Positions 10,371 through 23,316 of a DNA stretch of 64,000 nucleotides are shown here, piece by piece. A model generated the notes under the pieces. The model saw only the letters and a list, made by a program, of their open reading frames with translations, was not told the origin of the DNA and searched no databases. Numbering within the stretch: position 1 is the stretch's first letter; each line of letters begins with the position of its first letter. The stretch covers positions 25,989,501 through 26,053,500 of the forward strand of contig CM062196.1 of the NCBI GenBank assembly GCA_031216445.1, given 5' to 3'. Both the position numbers and the translations under genes were made by a program. The stretch comes from Lateolabrax maculatus. Its lineage: Eukaryota; Chordata; Actinopteri; Acropomatiformes; Lateolabracidae.

Positions 10371-13300
10371 GATCCAAAACTAATGCTAACTAATCCATGT
10401 ATAATGCACACAGAGTAGGAGAAGGTGGGTCAGTAGGGCCCCCGAGGACCCCCAGTGAGTTGGTCTGGCCCGGAGTGCAGGGTATCTGTTTTTCACCCAG
10501 GAGAGACACTCCTTTCCTCTGCGGCTCAGTGGCTCCTCCTGGGTGGGAACAAAACAACTTTTAACCAACATTATTTGGATATGTTCACATTTCACTCTTG
10601 TCACATTATGGGAGGAAGGAAAAAGCAACTGCTCTTTAGCTGAAAAGCTGATAAAAATCCATTACACTGGGTCCCTCTAATGTGACAAGTACCCGACAAA
10701 TGAAAATAACAGTTTCAAATGTCAACATATCCTGTGGAGTGACAGTAACAAATTGTACAGATATATTTTCTTGAGTGTGAGTTTGTACTGTGGAGTTTGT
10801 TGTGATGACCTGCAGTACTGTCTCTCCCTCTGTCCAGTGTATATAGATAAACGGAGCTAACTATGCCTCTCCTCGACAGCTGTGCTCTGATCCAGATGCT
10901 GTGATGTCACACCACATCCAACAAATGAAAGGCAAGATGAGGGAATTCACTTTTCTACATTTGACCTTTTTTTCTTTTTAGAGAGCGAGGATTTTAACTT
11001 TTTTTTTTTAAATGGTTATTATTTCATTATTTTGACATGTTTTTGTTTTTAAAGAACATCCAAATTAATGTAGTTGTTTTGTGCTATAATTTGCAGTTGG
11101 GTTTTAGTCACCAGTGCTCTACAGACCAGCAGAGTTTGGTGCTGAGCTGCTGAGAGTGTTTGGAAAGGTTTGGAACTGGCTGAAATCAGCTTTCATTAGG
11201 CTGGAAATAGTGCTGTTTCTGATGTGTCATAGTTTAATGTTCCGTCATGGACATAACCACTCGGCGTGTTTTTATATGAGTTGTCCCTTTTACTTGAAGT
11301 GGTGACTGATGTCGACAGACTGAAGTTGACTCAGGAGTTTGACTTAAACTGGATTTAAGAACAGAACAGATTCTGCTGAACTTATTTTCTGAAGACTTTG
11401 TTTCTCTCTGTTGTAGTTTCAGAAATCATGTTGTGTTTTTTAAATGTGAGTCTGTATCCCGTGTGTGTCCATGACCATCAAATGCTTCAGTCAGTGTTTG
11501 GCTACGTGTGTGCCCTGCTCAGCATATACAGTATGTTCTACCAACTGTTACTTTAAAGGATGACATTTTGAGGTTGTCATTTCTCATTACCATAACTTGG
11601 TCATGATGGGGAGAAAGAAGTCTTACACTTGGCTTAGTTAAAGCAAAGCATGTTGACGTTGTTAGCGTTCATCATTGAGACCAGTTGTAACCACTAGCAG
11701 TTCTTTGGTCTCAGGACCATCAAACCGTGTGATACAGTGCTGGGTGTCTTCTGATGAGACTCGAACATTTCACTCAGACTCTTTTCATTTCATTTGTACA
11801 ACTTTGTAATACAGGAAGAATTTTGAAAATCCAAACCCCTTTCAAATACTGTAAAGGCAGAAAAACAGGTATAAAGGAACAAATATGATTTTGTAAAAGA
11901 AGTAGAATTAGGCAAAGAATGCACAGGATTGCTTTACTAACAGAAGTGCGCTTAGTGCTGCCAAATATATATAAATTAGACTACTGATTTGGTATAACTT
12001 TGTTTGTATTTACTTCAAAGGACATAACCTCTATTTTTTCTTGTTTTAAGCCTGCCTGATTTGTTGTGTTTCGCCTTAAATGTTAAATGCTAAATTGATT
12101 TCCCACAGTCAGGGGGAGTTTATGTTTTCCTCCCCATAATTAAATGGTATCAATGCCTATTTTGCCGAAATGTCAAGGTTCCATCAGATATCCGTCCAGG
12201 ACTGTATTACGTAATATGATGGTCCTGGATCAGGGCTACGTCTCTGTAAAATATGAACAAGCTGTATGTTGGGTGGAACTCCAGGACAAACAAAATACTT
12301 TTTAATCCTATAATTGCATCGGCACATTCTGATGAAAAAATATTGTGGAACTTATGTAAACTTTTTCTCGGTGTTGGGTCACAGCACCCTCTGAAAACAG
12401 CTTTTGCACTGACTGAAGGGACCAGATGGCCTTATGTCATTGAGTGTTACACCACAATGGACAAGATGATGCACCACTGAAATATCAAACAACGGTTATT
12501 TCCCCAGATATTATACATGTGTGGAACTGCTTATCTGGGGGTAAAAATGCTAAAAAAAAATCTGCATAATGTGAATTCACCCAAATTGGACAGAAATGCT
12601 CGAGTTAAAGCTGACTTGCAGCCACTGATTCTGCCAGACAGAAATGTGAACTGCCACTCCATGCCATTTTTTGTCTTGTTTACATATCATAAATATTTAC
12701 TTTGCTGTAGCTGTTACAGTGTGTGTACCTGTAGGGGAGCTTCTCTAAGCTGTACATGGCTAACACCCTCTGAGGGCTTCCTTCTTCTTCTGAGCCATTA
12801 AAACATATTGGCATTTTGAATGCTTGCCGTGCTCCTGTCACACAGTGAAAGTGACAATATATGAGGAACTTCTGTTTTCATTCCTCATTGAAACCAACTG
12901 TTTGTGCCACCAGCTTTTTGACCACAGTGTGACAGACACCTTGCGCAACAAAAAGAAGACTAATCTTCAGAATGCCCAGTGACCCCCTAAATGTGGTCTC
13001 AGTGTGTCTGTGGTGTTTTAATCACAGCTAGATGGCTCTGCTGCATTTTGAAGGCAACCCCTTTGTGAAACATGGGAACAGAAATCTATTATGTGAAACA
13101 GATCTGCGTGTCACGGGATGCGATGGTACCTTAGGTTTTGGGCAACTTGTGGTATTTTCACACTGTAAATTAGCATCATCCAGGCAGCAGAGGGCTTCAT
13201 GGGAAGCGTGGCAGTAGTCATGTGAAATGCCAAATGCTGCCTGTAGTACCTCCCAGAAGCAGAACTTTATATTATATAATATTAGAAAACGAACAATTAA

Positions 13301-13464
13301 CTCAAGGTGGACTTACTGGCTTTTAAGGAGCTTTCAGCCTCTCGTCTCACAGTCGAAAGCTCAGGGAAATGTTTTTTTTTTGTTTGTTTGTTTCCAGTGT
13401 CACAAATTAACTTTCAAGCTTGAATAGAAAAGCTGCATTAAGGCCAACACACTCCCTGAGACAT
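10371..13464. other. Intergenic DNA, no supported gene
   Basis: The open frames are short, unlike any family I recognise, and lack splice context. If EPS15L1 uses a distal poly(A) site this could be extended 3' UTR. A fragment resembling a dispersed fish repeat may lie near 11560-11660. Confidence 0.5.
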
Positions 13465-13740
13465 AGGGCTGGCTATCATTTGGAACTTTTTGAATCTAGT
13501 TGCCAAACCATTCCTGAGTTTCGGTACCATTAACAAAACTACATTTTAAAAAATGAACCAAAGTTCTGAAATGTTAATTGTATGTGCAAATGTAAATTAG
13601 TCTAAAAAGAGTCCAATGAAATCAGGTACTGGTTGATCAAAGAGTAAATTACGAATCTGAACAGTTTTTGTTGCCAACTTACAGTACTTCTCCACACTCG
13701 CTTGGTACCAAAAAGTATTGACACTTGATACCCAGCCTGC
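13465..13740. mobile_element. MITE-like element with AGGGCTGG / CCCAGCCT ends
   Basis: The left end reads AGGGCTGGCTATCATTTGGA. The right end (TTGATACCCAGCCTGC) is its approximate inverted complement: both inward readings contain GGCTGG(C/G)TATCA. The 275-bp interior has GGTACC and TTTTTGAA blocks typical of fish GGGCTGGGTATCG elements. There is no coding capacity. The target duplication is not clear, so the superfamily (hAT-like is possible) is undecided. Confidence 0.5.
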
Positions 13741-14780
13741 TGTAAACCGTGACCTCCATCTGTTCTTCATGTGTTTCTGAGCCCAGCCTGTCTGCAGTGT
13801 ACTGCTTTGAGTGGTGAGTCCCAGTGCGGTACCATCATTCATACTGTATTTTTCATCTGATATCACCATTGTGCAATAGATAATGTTTATTTTTATTGTT
13901 GTTTTGTGTATTCTGTGAAACCTGTGTGATGTCTTTGATATGTAGCATATGTTTTTAATATGATTATTTATGCACTCTCAACCACCCACTTCTCTGTCCC
14001 GACTTTGTAGAGGTTGTTCATGCTTTGATTTCATTCTGTTAGCTGCAGAATCTACAATCCTTTCATTCCCAAATTCTTTCTATTTCTATTTCTATTTCGG
14101 GGAAAGAAAATGATAAGACAATGCTCATTAGTTCAGTATTTTTTAATTATCAGCAATGTTAGCATTTAAAAAAAGAAGTCATCATAGGCTGACAGCTGAA
14201 AGATTTACAATTTAATAATTCCTTAGTTTTAATATTAAATTTATTTCTTTCTCAAAATGGTGGATATTTAATTTTTTTATGAAGCCTTGAAGAATTCTGT
14301 CTTGACTAACACACTGATGCTTAATAGTGAGCAGCCAAAAATTATTTGGGGTGGATTTGTTTCATTCTTCGTTCACTTTACCCTTTTCTTTTTATTTCTT
14401 TCTGCCTTCAACTGCCCTTCCTCCCATGTAGGCAAAATAATCTGAGCTGTCTTTATTAAGATGCATACGATGTGTATACAGTCTGTATAGTATCATGTCT
14501 GTTATATTTGTCCTATAAAAAGTGAAGAAGACGAAGAAGAAAAAGTAAACTTGATAAGGAACCATTTGGAGGATTGCCTACAGTTACACTAATAGCTGAG
14601 GAGAGAACAGATGCTAGTTTATTTTGAACAGTGATCCTCTGAACATGGTCTGACTGTTTACTAGAATAAACATTTCAGTTACATGAAAACGGACTGCTGC
14701 TTGATTTGTGACAGGAGACAGGTGGAAGACCACCAGTAGAGCTTTCTATCATAAGCTTGTTGTTTCCAAGGTCAAAGTGC

Positions 14781-14821
14781 AATAACCCTGATGACATCAC
14801 TGTGACATCATCAGGGTAATT
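14781..14821. repeat. Inverted repeat with 14-bp arms
   Basis: The arms 14781-14794 (AATAACCCTGATGA) and 14808-14821 (TCATCAGGGTAATT) pair with one mismatch around a 13-nt loop. TGACATCA, a CRE-like octamer, occurs twice in the structure. Confidence 0.8.
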
Positions 14822-17800
14822 TTCTCAGACTTGACAAAGGTCCTCTAGAGCCACAGAAGGCATCATACATCTGCTCTACGTTTGACCGGTAAACAGACGC
14901 TGACGTGACAAACTGTCAACAGTGTGTGCTAAATCAGTGGTGTTCCCCTTTAAACTGCTTAATATGCCTTATTAACTGTGCCAGTACTGACATGTCACAG
15001 ACTAGAAGAAGCACAACTAATGAAATGATTATTGTTGCAACTGCACAACTCCACTGCAAATACACAGAAACGGTACAAAACACAACAGTTTGTGTGTGGG
15101 CAAGGTGTCCATCAGCATCCAAGGCTATGTCCTGCTCGTGGTGATGAATGTGTTCCACAGTTTATCTCTTTACTTTCGTAAGGTCTTTACTCTCCATCCT
15201 GTCTCTGCCATTCCAAGAAGTCCTGAATGCCCTTGCTCTTTTGCCCTGGACCAGTTTCCTCCTCCTGTTTTGTGCCCTAAAGCAGCCCAGCAGATCCTCA
15301 CCTTCCCAGCTGGTCCACGTTGTAGAATTCAGTCCAAGCAGTTTGTCAGTGAAGGTCGTGTTTGTTTGTGGAAACCAGGGCTGTAATAATTAAGTCTGAT
15401 CATTGTCTCTTTCAGTTTTTCTTGTTATCAAAGACTTCGACAACAGGCCTTTCCTATTGTGGTCTGTCGTGCGTACTCTGTTTTTGTCTTTCCTGCCCAG
15501 CATGAAACCACAGACCAGTGTGTCTTTGCCATGTAATCAAAAAGGTAATAATGATTTTAAACTCACAATTTTGGGGAAACACTTGTTATGTTTTGCAAAA
15601 TTAAACCACAATTTTAGCAAATAATGCCACATTTAGGCACTTTTAGATTGTTCAAACTTGTTGATCCAAAGGAGTGTACTGAGTTATTGATATCACTTGA
15701 CTCTAACGATTAACAACTTTAGGAGGAACATTTACAGGCCACTGTTGTTTTGAGTTGATCTGGACCACAGCCCTGATGTCAACTACACTAAAAAGCTCTA
15801 CGTTCTGCTACATTTACATCTTAAAAAGGAAAATTAAGAATAGAAAAGTGATCAGCTGAACATCTATCCAGGTGATTATGCCTTTCAATTTCCAATCCAG
15901 TCAATTTCCATCTGTATAAAAGGACATCACAGCATTTGGAAGTGTTCTAAGTGCAAACATTATGACTACTGCGGAAGTAATGAAGAAGCATCAAATCAGG
16001 ATGAAGCAGGTGTTCACGTTGACAGGAACTCAAAACCAGTATTGTGCAGGTGAGATGAACAGTACAGTAGTGGTTTGGAGTTTGGTTAGGTATAATGTAA
16101 ACTACTGTTATGGTGTAACTGATGTTTCCTTGTCGCAGTCCTGGAGTTTGAAGCCAGGCCAACAGCTCCCATATTCATTTGTGGACAAGGCTGGTTTTAT
16201 CTTGGCCGAAACACTACAAGACATGCGAATGGAAACAGAGCAACGGTGGATGTCTCGGTCTGATGTGGATGAGAAAAAATAGATCTTACTGAAGCAAATT
16301 GCAACATTTTTGATTTGTCTCTGTGACAACGTGTAAGGGAACACAATCCATGAAGTAAAGAGTGACAAAGTGTTACTGTTGGCAGACAGGTTCAGGTACA
16401 TGGGTTGATTCTGAGATGTGTGTCAGGTGTTCTGGTTGTATTAGTGCATTTTTGATGTGAAATGAAGTTGTGCTGAGCTGCATGTGTGCAAAGAGAACTG
16501 AGTTTTTGAAAAGTGAACTTGAAGTGAAAAAGAAACGTGAGTTTGCAATTGTAAATAATAAATTAAAAAAAACTTCCATCACAGTGTACAGACTGGTCCA
16601 GCTTTGACCAACCGCCAAGACTGGACTGGACCAGGGCCCTGAAGCTAAGCTTGTGCTGATGTCATTGAAATTTGTTTGGGAATATCACTAAAGAACATTG
16701 TTAACTGACACGATCAGGGCCTTGATCATACTTTGTTACCTGATCTCCGGGATCCCTGTGCTTATATTGTATTGATTCATGTAACTGTGAAGCTACAATC
16801 TCTGCTAATTGTATCTACATTATGGTTTAACTTATAATTATTTCAGAGAATTCTTTATTTTATTTTAATTTAACTTTATTTAGCTAAAACACCCCCACTT
16901 AAAGAAATACATAGATATGTAGATATAGCAGAATGTCAGGATCAGCCTGAAGAAAGCCACTATGAGTAACTTGCCTGCAATTAGAGAAATAGAATATAAA
17001 CTAGATCATTCAAATAACCAGAAACAATGCCGAGGCCATGGCCAAGATTTGCTCAGCGGCTGAACTGTGGCGATGCCATTGTGTTCCCACTTCAAATGAG
17101 CCACTGTGCTCTTACTTTTCCATGTGATAAGACGTTCTGTGAAGCAGACGAGGATTCCCAAAGAGCTTAAACACAACCTGCAGTAACAGCTCCATCGCTC
17201 GCAGACAGCCCCAGTGTGCAGGGAATTACACTCAGCTACGTTTCAAGGACACAGCTGTGCAGTGTGAAATGAATGCTGTGCAAACACAGCAGCCATTTTC
17301 TGGACATATTAGCTGAAACCCAAGCAATCTGCTACGTTAGCGAATGCTAACTGTCTCCGTATGGAATAACAGGAAATTCCTTGCTAGGTTTGTGTTTACC
17401 CTATGGTAATGGAGAGGAGGAAATGAAAAGCCTATTGGCTTGGAGCTGGGAATGTGGGTCAGAGAGAATTGGAGGATAAACGTTGGTTTGCCCTCACAAT
17501 AGTTCAACATCTCTGTTCGGGTTCTTCTCCCCTGACCGGTGTGCTTTCACTTTCAGCCTCATCAGCAGTGCTGCACTGTCCTGACCCTCTATTTTCAACC
17601 TGAAAACAGGAGACATGAATCTACACACACGGTTGAAAATAATGCCAGCTGCAGGACAGTTGCCAGTTTAGTCTGTTTGTCGTGTCTGTCAGTCAGCAGC
17701 TTTTGTATCAGTTCACTTTCCATTCAGTGTGCGCAGCCCAAAAAGCCCCCTGCCAAACACGAACTCTAACGGCTCCGCAGCAAACTGAGTTCACTATAAG

Positions 17801-17872
17801 CTGGTCTAAACAGAGAATGTGTTGTGTGTTAAAATGATAGGCCAAAAACATAAATTAAAGTAAAACGATGTG

Positions 17873-17919
17873 TGCCTAAATGGTTGTCTAATAAACAGTA
17901 TTAGACAACCATGTAGGCA
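17873..17919. repeat. Long hairpin: 21-bp stem, 5-nt loop
   Basis: Arm 17873-17893 (TGCCTAAATGGTTGTCTAAT...) pairs with 17899-17919 over 21 positions with a single A-G mismatch and an AACAG loop. It is isolated in intergenic DNA. The loop is short for a microRNA precursor, so the identity is open. Confidence 0.85.
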
Positions 17920-18750
17920 GATAGAAGACGGTTCGCTTTCAAGACTTTTTGGTGGCTAGTCCAAAATAAGGGTTAAGTACTCCTCCATTGGAGTTCTATT
18001 CCCTGTACAGTAGAGAACGCTTGAAAACAATTTCAACCTTTATGTTGAGAAATAAAAAGCTTTACGTTGTGGTACTAATTATTGGGGGAAATAGAGTTCT
18101 GAGACACTTGTTTGAGTGAAGTTGTGTTTGATTTCCAGAGGAATGTAAGGGTCTGAACTAAATCCCCAGAGACTGAGAGGAAGAGGTCATTCTCAGTACA
18201 GACAGACAATTATCTGTATAAAGTTAGACCAGGGAGGACATGTTGAGTTGTTGGTGCAAGTTTACAGTAAATGATCTTCTTTACATGACTTAGCAGGAAA
18301 CACCTTTATCTGTACAGAAACCTTTTATTTTGAACACACACTTAACATTTATCCTGTTTGTCAAAGGCTTTTCAGTTTTTTAGATGAAGATGACTGATGT
18401 GGAGAGCATGTTAGTGTGCAGCCTCATGGACCTGCTGGCATGGCCGCCCACTTGTTCTTTTTAACCTTAGTCCTGCTTCTCTCTGCAGTCTATGAAAGTC
18501 TGATCTGGCTGTCCAAACAGAAATCACCTGCCCAAATACCAGATCTGTTTGAGATACGAGACACATGCAAATCTGACTTCAGAGATATTGGATTTCATCT
18601 GTTTTCACAGCAGTGAAATGAGCAGATGGGAGCCGCTCGCTGGCAGAGAATCGCACTGTTTTTGTAAGAGTGTAAATCCAACCTTCCTCACAGGCAGGCA
18701 GTCTGTGTTCAATAGACCTCGGCTGCAAACTCATTTAATCCACTGGCAAA

Positions 18751-18751
<1 letters not shown>

Positions 18752-18842
<91 letters not shown>
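18752..18842. repeat. (TG)45 microsatellite
   Basis: Ninety-one bases of perfect TG alternation. It is the first of three long GT/AC tracts within 500 bp. Confidence 0.97.
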
Positions 18843-18844
<2 letters not shown>

Positions 18845-18955
18845 AAAACCACAGTATCTAGAAGAACCAGAACTGGCTGGAAGCAATTTGAATGCTAACG
18901 AAAACCTGTTTGGTTAGCGAGCTAAAACCAGACTAGACTATTCACCTGAAGTCAT

Positions 18956-18957
<2 letters not shown>

Positions 18958-19021
<64 letters not shown>
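18958..19021. repeat. (AC)32 microsatellite
   Basis: Sixty-four bases of perfect AC, in inverted orientation to the flanking TG tracts, followed by CTCACACACGCGC. Confidence 0.97.
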
Positions 19022-19027
<6 letters not shown>

Positions 19028-19179
19028 ACGCGCCCAGAGGGTGGAAATCTTTCCTGACTCGAGTTGATTGGAAGCACATGCCATCACAGCCAGGTGGATG
19101 TGATCAGCGTGTAGGAAGGGATGACACAGAGTCAAAGGAGGACGGAGGGATTGGCGGTCAGTCGATAGATGTGGGAATG

Positions 19180-19183
<4 letters not shown>

Positions 19184-19247
<64 letters not shown>
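19184..19247. repeat. (GT)32 microsatellite
   Basis: Sixty-four bases of perfect GT, the same length as the AC tract 160 bp to its left, so the pair could fold together. Confidence 0.97.
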
Positions 19248-19249
<2 letters not shown>

Positions 19250-22200
19250 AATATGTCCAATATATAAACTACTCTTTCAACATGTCCTGATCTGGTTCTG
19301 CTCCCAGCAAACTCAATTCACTTTCTTTACAGAAGTTTTTGACACAAATTGAAATCTACATTTGCAGAGCAGCTTGTGGAGTGACCTCAATCAAAGAACC
19401 AAAATAATTCTAGCTGTTTCCACCCTCATTGTTAGAAGACTTAAACACATCCTATGTTTTTTGGTGTCCATCTCAGAACACACACACTTCAGGTGCTTCA
19501 GATTCAGTCAGTAAGGTCGTCCACAGCTGGAACATTTGGAATATTTGGAAACTTGGCTGTATTCTTCTGTTGGTGTGCAGATTTCAGGTGTAACCCTCAA
19601 CAGACACTGTTGTTTTCACCCTCTAACAGGAAGTTGGATCTTGTCAGTTCGTCTGACGGGTGGGGCTGCACGGCGTGTTAATGAGGTGTGCATCAACTCT
19701 TCTGCAAAACTTTGCCATCAACAGCAACCCATAACACCCTCTGCTGTGAACCGCAGCGATGTTTACATGTGGAGGTCTAGAGCCGTGTTCAGTAAGGCAG
19801 CAGCGTTTCATCATAAATCATAATCCAATCATTCACTTCATTGAGGCTACTACTCACACAGTCCATGTTATTTTCTTATTTTTCCATTTTTTGTGTGTAA
19901 TACATATACAGACAAACAAAGCAATGCATGTACTCCATCAGTGGGGTTAAAACTGCAACTGCACAATAAATAATTAAATAAATGAATAATAACTTGAAAA
20001 AACATTCTCTTTCAATGTTATATCACTGGGGGCATAATTAACTTGTTTGACTGGGACAGAAGCCATATCTTCCCTTCATCATCCACCCACCTCCTTCTCA
20101 AGGGAGGGACAAATGAGTGGATGAAATGGAAAACAGTAGGACAGGTCCAAACTGACCAACTGAGAAATTTCTGCATCAGTGAAAGTTTGATGAGATGTTC
20201 AGGGACTGGGTTCCAGCAGGATTTCACAGTGGTGCTGCTTTCCCAGTAGGTGGCATCCTCTTCCCGTGAATGACATTCCCACTTTTCCTCCGACAGTGCC
20301 GGGCACCTGTGGCTCTGGGTATCTACTCTGATACGGTTTTTCCAGTTAAGGCTGATGTTCCCAAACAGATGAGGCAGTTCACAGCTTCACTGAATTTCAC
20401 CAGAAAACATTTTTCAACTCTATGTTTATCTCCACTTACTAAAACAGTAATACCATCTTCATATGTGATTAACCAAAGGAAGATCAGGTTGAGCCTTAAA
20501 AAGCTTTACAATGCTTTATAGTGTTGGTTACAAATGGAAATGTTGGAGGGCCTGAATCCTCAGTGGCCTTTTGACCCTCACTCACTCTCAGGAGAAATGC
20601 TGCTAATCTCCACCTCTCCTGCTATCAGTTTTCTCCACACACTTATGGGTTTATGAGCGTGTTATGCTGGAGCTGGAGAAGAATATGCTGTTAAACACTC
20701 CGGAGGGGAGTTCCGCTAAGATAAACTGTTGCATAAGAGCCTGCGAGTATGTTTACAGCCCCTTGTTAACTGAAAATATTAGTGTTGGATCGCGAAGTAG
20801 GAGGGAGAATCAGTGAAAAAGGCACTTCTTACGTCGGAATAGGGAAGAATGTGTGTTTGAAACCCCTTTGGTTTATAGGTTTGAGGCGGAGGAGTCGCTG
20901 AGCTGAGCAGCACTGCGGCCCTCGCTGGATGTGTGTGGAACAATTCATGTGCAATCAGGAAACCAAATAAAAGCCCCTCAACCTGTTTTTGTATCTCAGG
21001 AGAGGAGCCATCAGGTGTACGAACATTCTCATTTCCATTTCATCAAGCTGTCAAATTGCATCTGCTACCTACCCATCAGTACTCATTATGTGATAAGGGT
21101 TTATATTCCAAAATCTTTTTTTTGTTTAACCTTAAATGTCCCCTTACGTAACTTTGTTTGTACCTCACAGCATTGAAAATTTTGATTTACAAGATTCCAA
21201 ATTTCCAGAAACAGTTACTCTGGATTATCACAGAAAGTTTACTATCTCAGGTGGTTGAGGTGATGGAGGAAATTTGGACCTCCACATTAAATCCTGGCTG
21301 TGGGGCCCGGCTGTCAGCACCACAGAAGAAATTTCACTCATCTCCATTGTGTAGGAGTGGAAGTTGAAAACTCACACACAGATATCTCAAAACCTGGACA
21401 AATAAACCTGAGCTGTCCACAGTGGTACTGTAGGTACTAATTAAAATGAAAATGAAACTTTCCTTTAAAGAAAGAAAGGAAATCAATACTGTGATAGCCC
21501 CACATATATATAACAGCTTGTTTCAAAACTGAACTTTTAAAAGCTGAAAGCTTTGGGATCTCCACTAGAATTTCAAACAAACAACAGGAGGCCATACAGA
21601 GCAGTTTCATACACACACGGCTGCACATCTGAGAGAACGCAGAAACCAACATGTAAAGTATCTGACCCCCTCAGGCTGGAGATTCCCACGCTCTGCAGCG
21701 GCAGCAACTCCACCCTCCTGCACCCAGATGAAAAAAGTGAAATGAAAATGTTTGATTTTTCACTTGAGTAAATGTACCAATGATAGAGGCCAGGGGTTCC
21801 TCTTTTCTCAGGGTTGGCACGGGGCCGTCCTGGAGATGACACCGAGATGTGTGGCCTTTCACAACCAAAAATAGACCCAGGCCTTCTGACTGCTGCACCA
21901 GTGCAAGTGTGAAATGGAGAGGCCCCAGGGTTTCATGAGCAACTATCGGCTCTGTGTTTGTTAGTCAACACAACTGAACTGCTTGGTTTACCTACTTGCT
22001 ACTTGGAAAAGGTCACATTCAAAGTTAAAGGAGAGTTTATCATAATTTTTTATTTTCCCAGTTTTGACAATGATTTATATCAGCCAGCTATGATGAGATG
22101 GTGGAGTGATGGATGTTTAGGTAATGATTTAACTGTTCTTCTTTGTTTTCTCTTCCAAATAAGTTGGACTAACCTGGAGCCTGTCTGATCCATCTGAGTT

Positions 22201-23272
22201 CTTTTTAGTGATGTCACTGTTGTTATTACCGATAGGAATGATGGCCAGAACTATAAAAATAAGACCCAAATTGTTAAAATTAAACTCATATTGCTATTAG
22301 CAGGTTTAACTTAATAATGTCAGTCAAACCCTGAAACCAGGCTGAAACACTGCAGCAGTGCCGCTCTGTTATTTACCTTTACCCCTCTGCACCTTAAAGA
22401 CCTCAGAATGCATCACACAAACTCACGTCTAAAGTGTTTCTGCCTATCCTGAAAGGCCACACTTGAAGGTGAGGGGAACAGTCATAGAAGGCATCGTAAG
22501 TCATCGTAATGACAGAAGGAGCTGTGTGAAGAATGAAAAAAGAGAGCTTCAGAGGGAACCCTGCCTACTTTCACACCCCCACACAGCTCACCAATCACTG
22601 AGTAAAGGGGCATTGCTGTGCAAATGTCTGTTTTGGGACACTACAAAAATCATCAGACACCGTTTCAGGCGCTGAGAGACGATCGAAACAAACACTGAAT
22701 ATCTGGAGCAGACTGAGGCCTTCGTCCTCCCTCCTTCTTCCTCTGTTGTCTCTGTTTTCAAAGTGCAGGGCAACATAATGCAGTTCATCAGAAGTGACAG
22801 AGAGCTTTACTGTGCTGGAATGCTCTCAGATGATCAAACTCTTTCAATCTTCCCCCTTAATCAGCTCTGTCAACATTCAGCAACAGTCATTTTCATATTA
22901 ATAATTTCCATATTATGGCTCTCTATCAATGACTCCTGGTGTAACACAGTAGTGATTCAACCCACAGTCCTGATGTTATCTTTGTCGTCTGAACACCTGC
23001 TTTCTAGGAGAGTGAAAAATCTGCTGGCTCATATCAGTATGTTTCATGTCTTTTATTTGGAATAAACCGATAAACCGATTGCATGTGAAATAACAGACGG
23101 TGTTCCACCATGAAATCAGTCTCAGTTTCTTGAACATTTTTCTCACACGCATTATTACAATAATGTCTTCTTTTCCCACCATTCATCCCATACAAGCAGC
23201 AGAGACACTTGTCCTCAGTCCTGCTGAACTTTCCTTTATCCCAGCAGCTCTTCTGTTTATTTGAGACAGGGT
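19248..23272. other. Intergenic DNA, no supported gene
   Basis: I see no exon-like frame with splice sites. Fragments of dispersed repeats occur near 21380-21440 (AGATATCTCAAAACCTGGAC) and 22170-22290 (TTTTTAGTGATGTCACTG). The block near 20640-20920 is repeat-free and carries AGATAA and TGTTTAC strings that could be GATA and forkhead sites; this is speculative. Confidence 0.5.
22165..22295 (+). repeat. Dispersed repeat copy (TTTTTAGTGATGTCACTG family)
   Basis: It shares GATCCATCTGAGTTC, TTTTTAGTGATGTCACTG and AATAAGACCCAA with copies near 35340-35475, 45805-45925 and 57880-57975, and with inverted copies near 33895-34050 and 57085-57210. The family has no coding capacity and no class I can assign. 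Confidence 0.6.
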
Positions 23273-23316
23273 CCCCCCCCCCCCCCCCCCCCCCCACCCC
23301 CCACCCCCCCACCCCC
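23273..23316 (-). repeat. Poly-C tract, G-quadruplex-capable on the minus strand
   Basis: C23 is followed by runs of 6, 7 and 5 C separated by single A. On the minus strand this gives four long G-runs with one-base loops, an ideal quadruplex pattern. It lies about 700 bp beyond the 3' end of klf2. Confidence 0.9.

Larger units (their letters stand above)
13741..18751. other. Intergenic DNA, no supported gene
   Basis: AT-rich unique-looking DNA. It contains a TTTCTA tandem near 14078-14098, a second AATAAA at 14665-14670, a hairpin at 14781-14821 and a strong hairpin at 17873-17919. The stretch at about 17080-17560 is less AT-rich and repeat-free, so conserved non-coding DNA is possible, but nothing in it can be named. 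Confidence 0.5.

Noticed and set aside
15962..16282. 106-codon + strand frame between the two genes
   Set aside because: No family resemblance, no plausible splice or promoter context, and an overlapping frame of similar length on the other strand.
18549..18845. Cys-Val repeat frames over GT tracts (also at 19078-19290 and 63453-63785)
   Set aside because: Translations of dinucleotide microsatellites.
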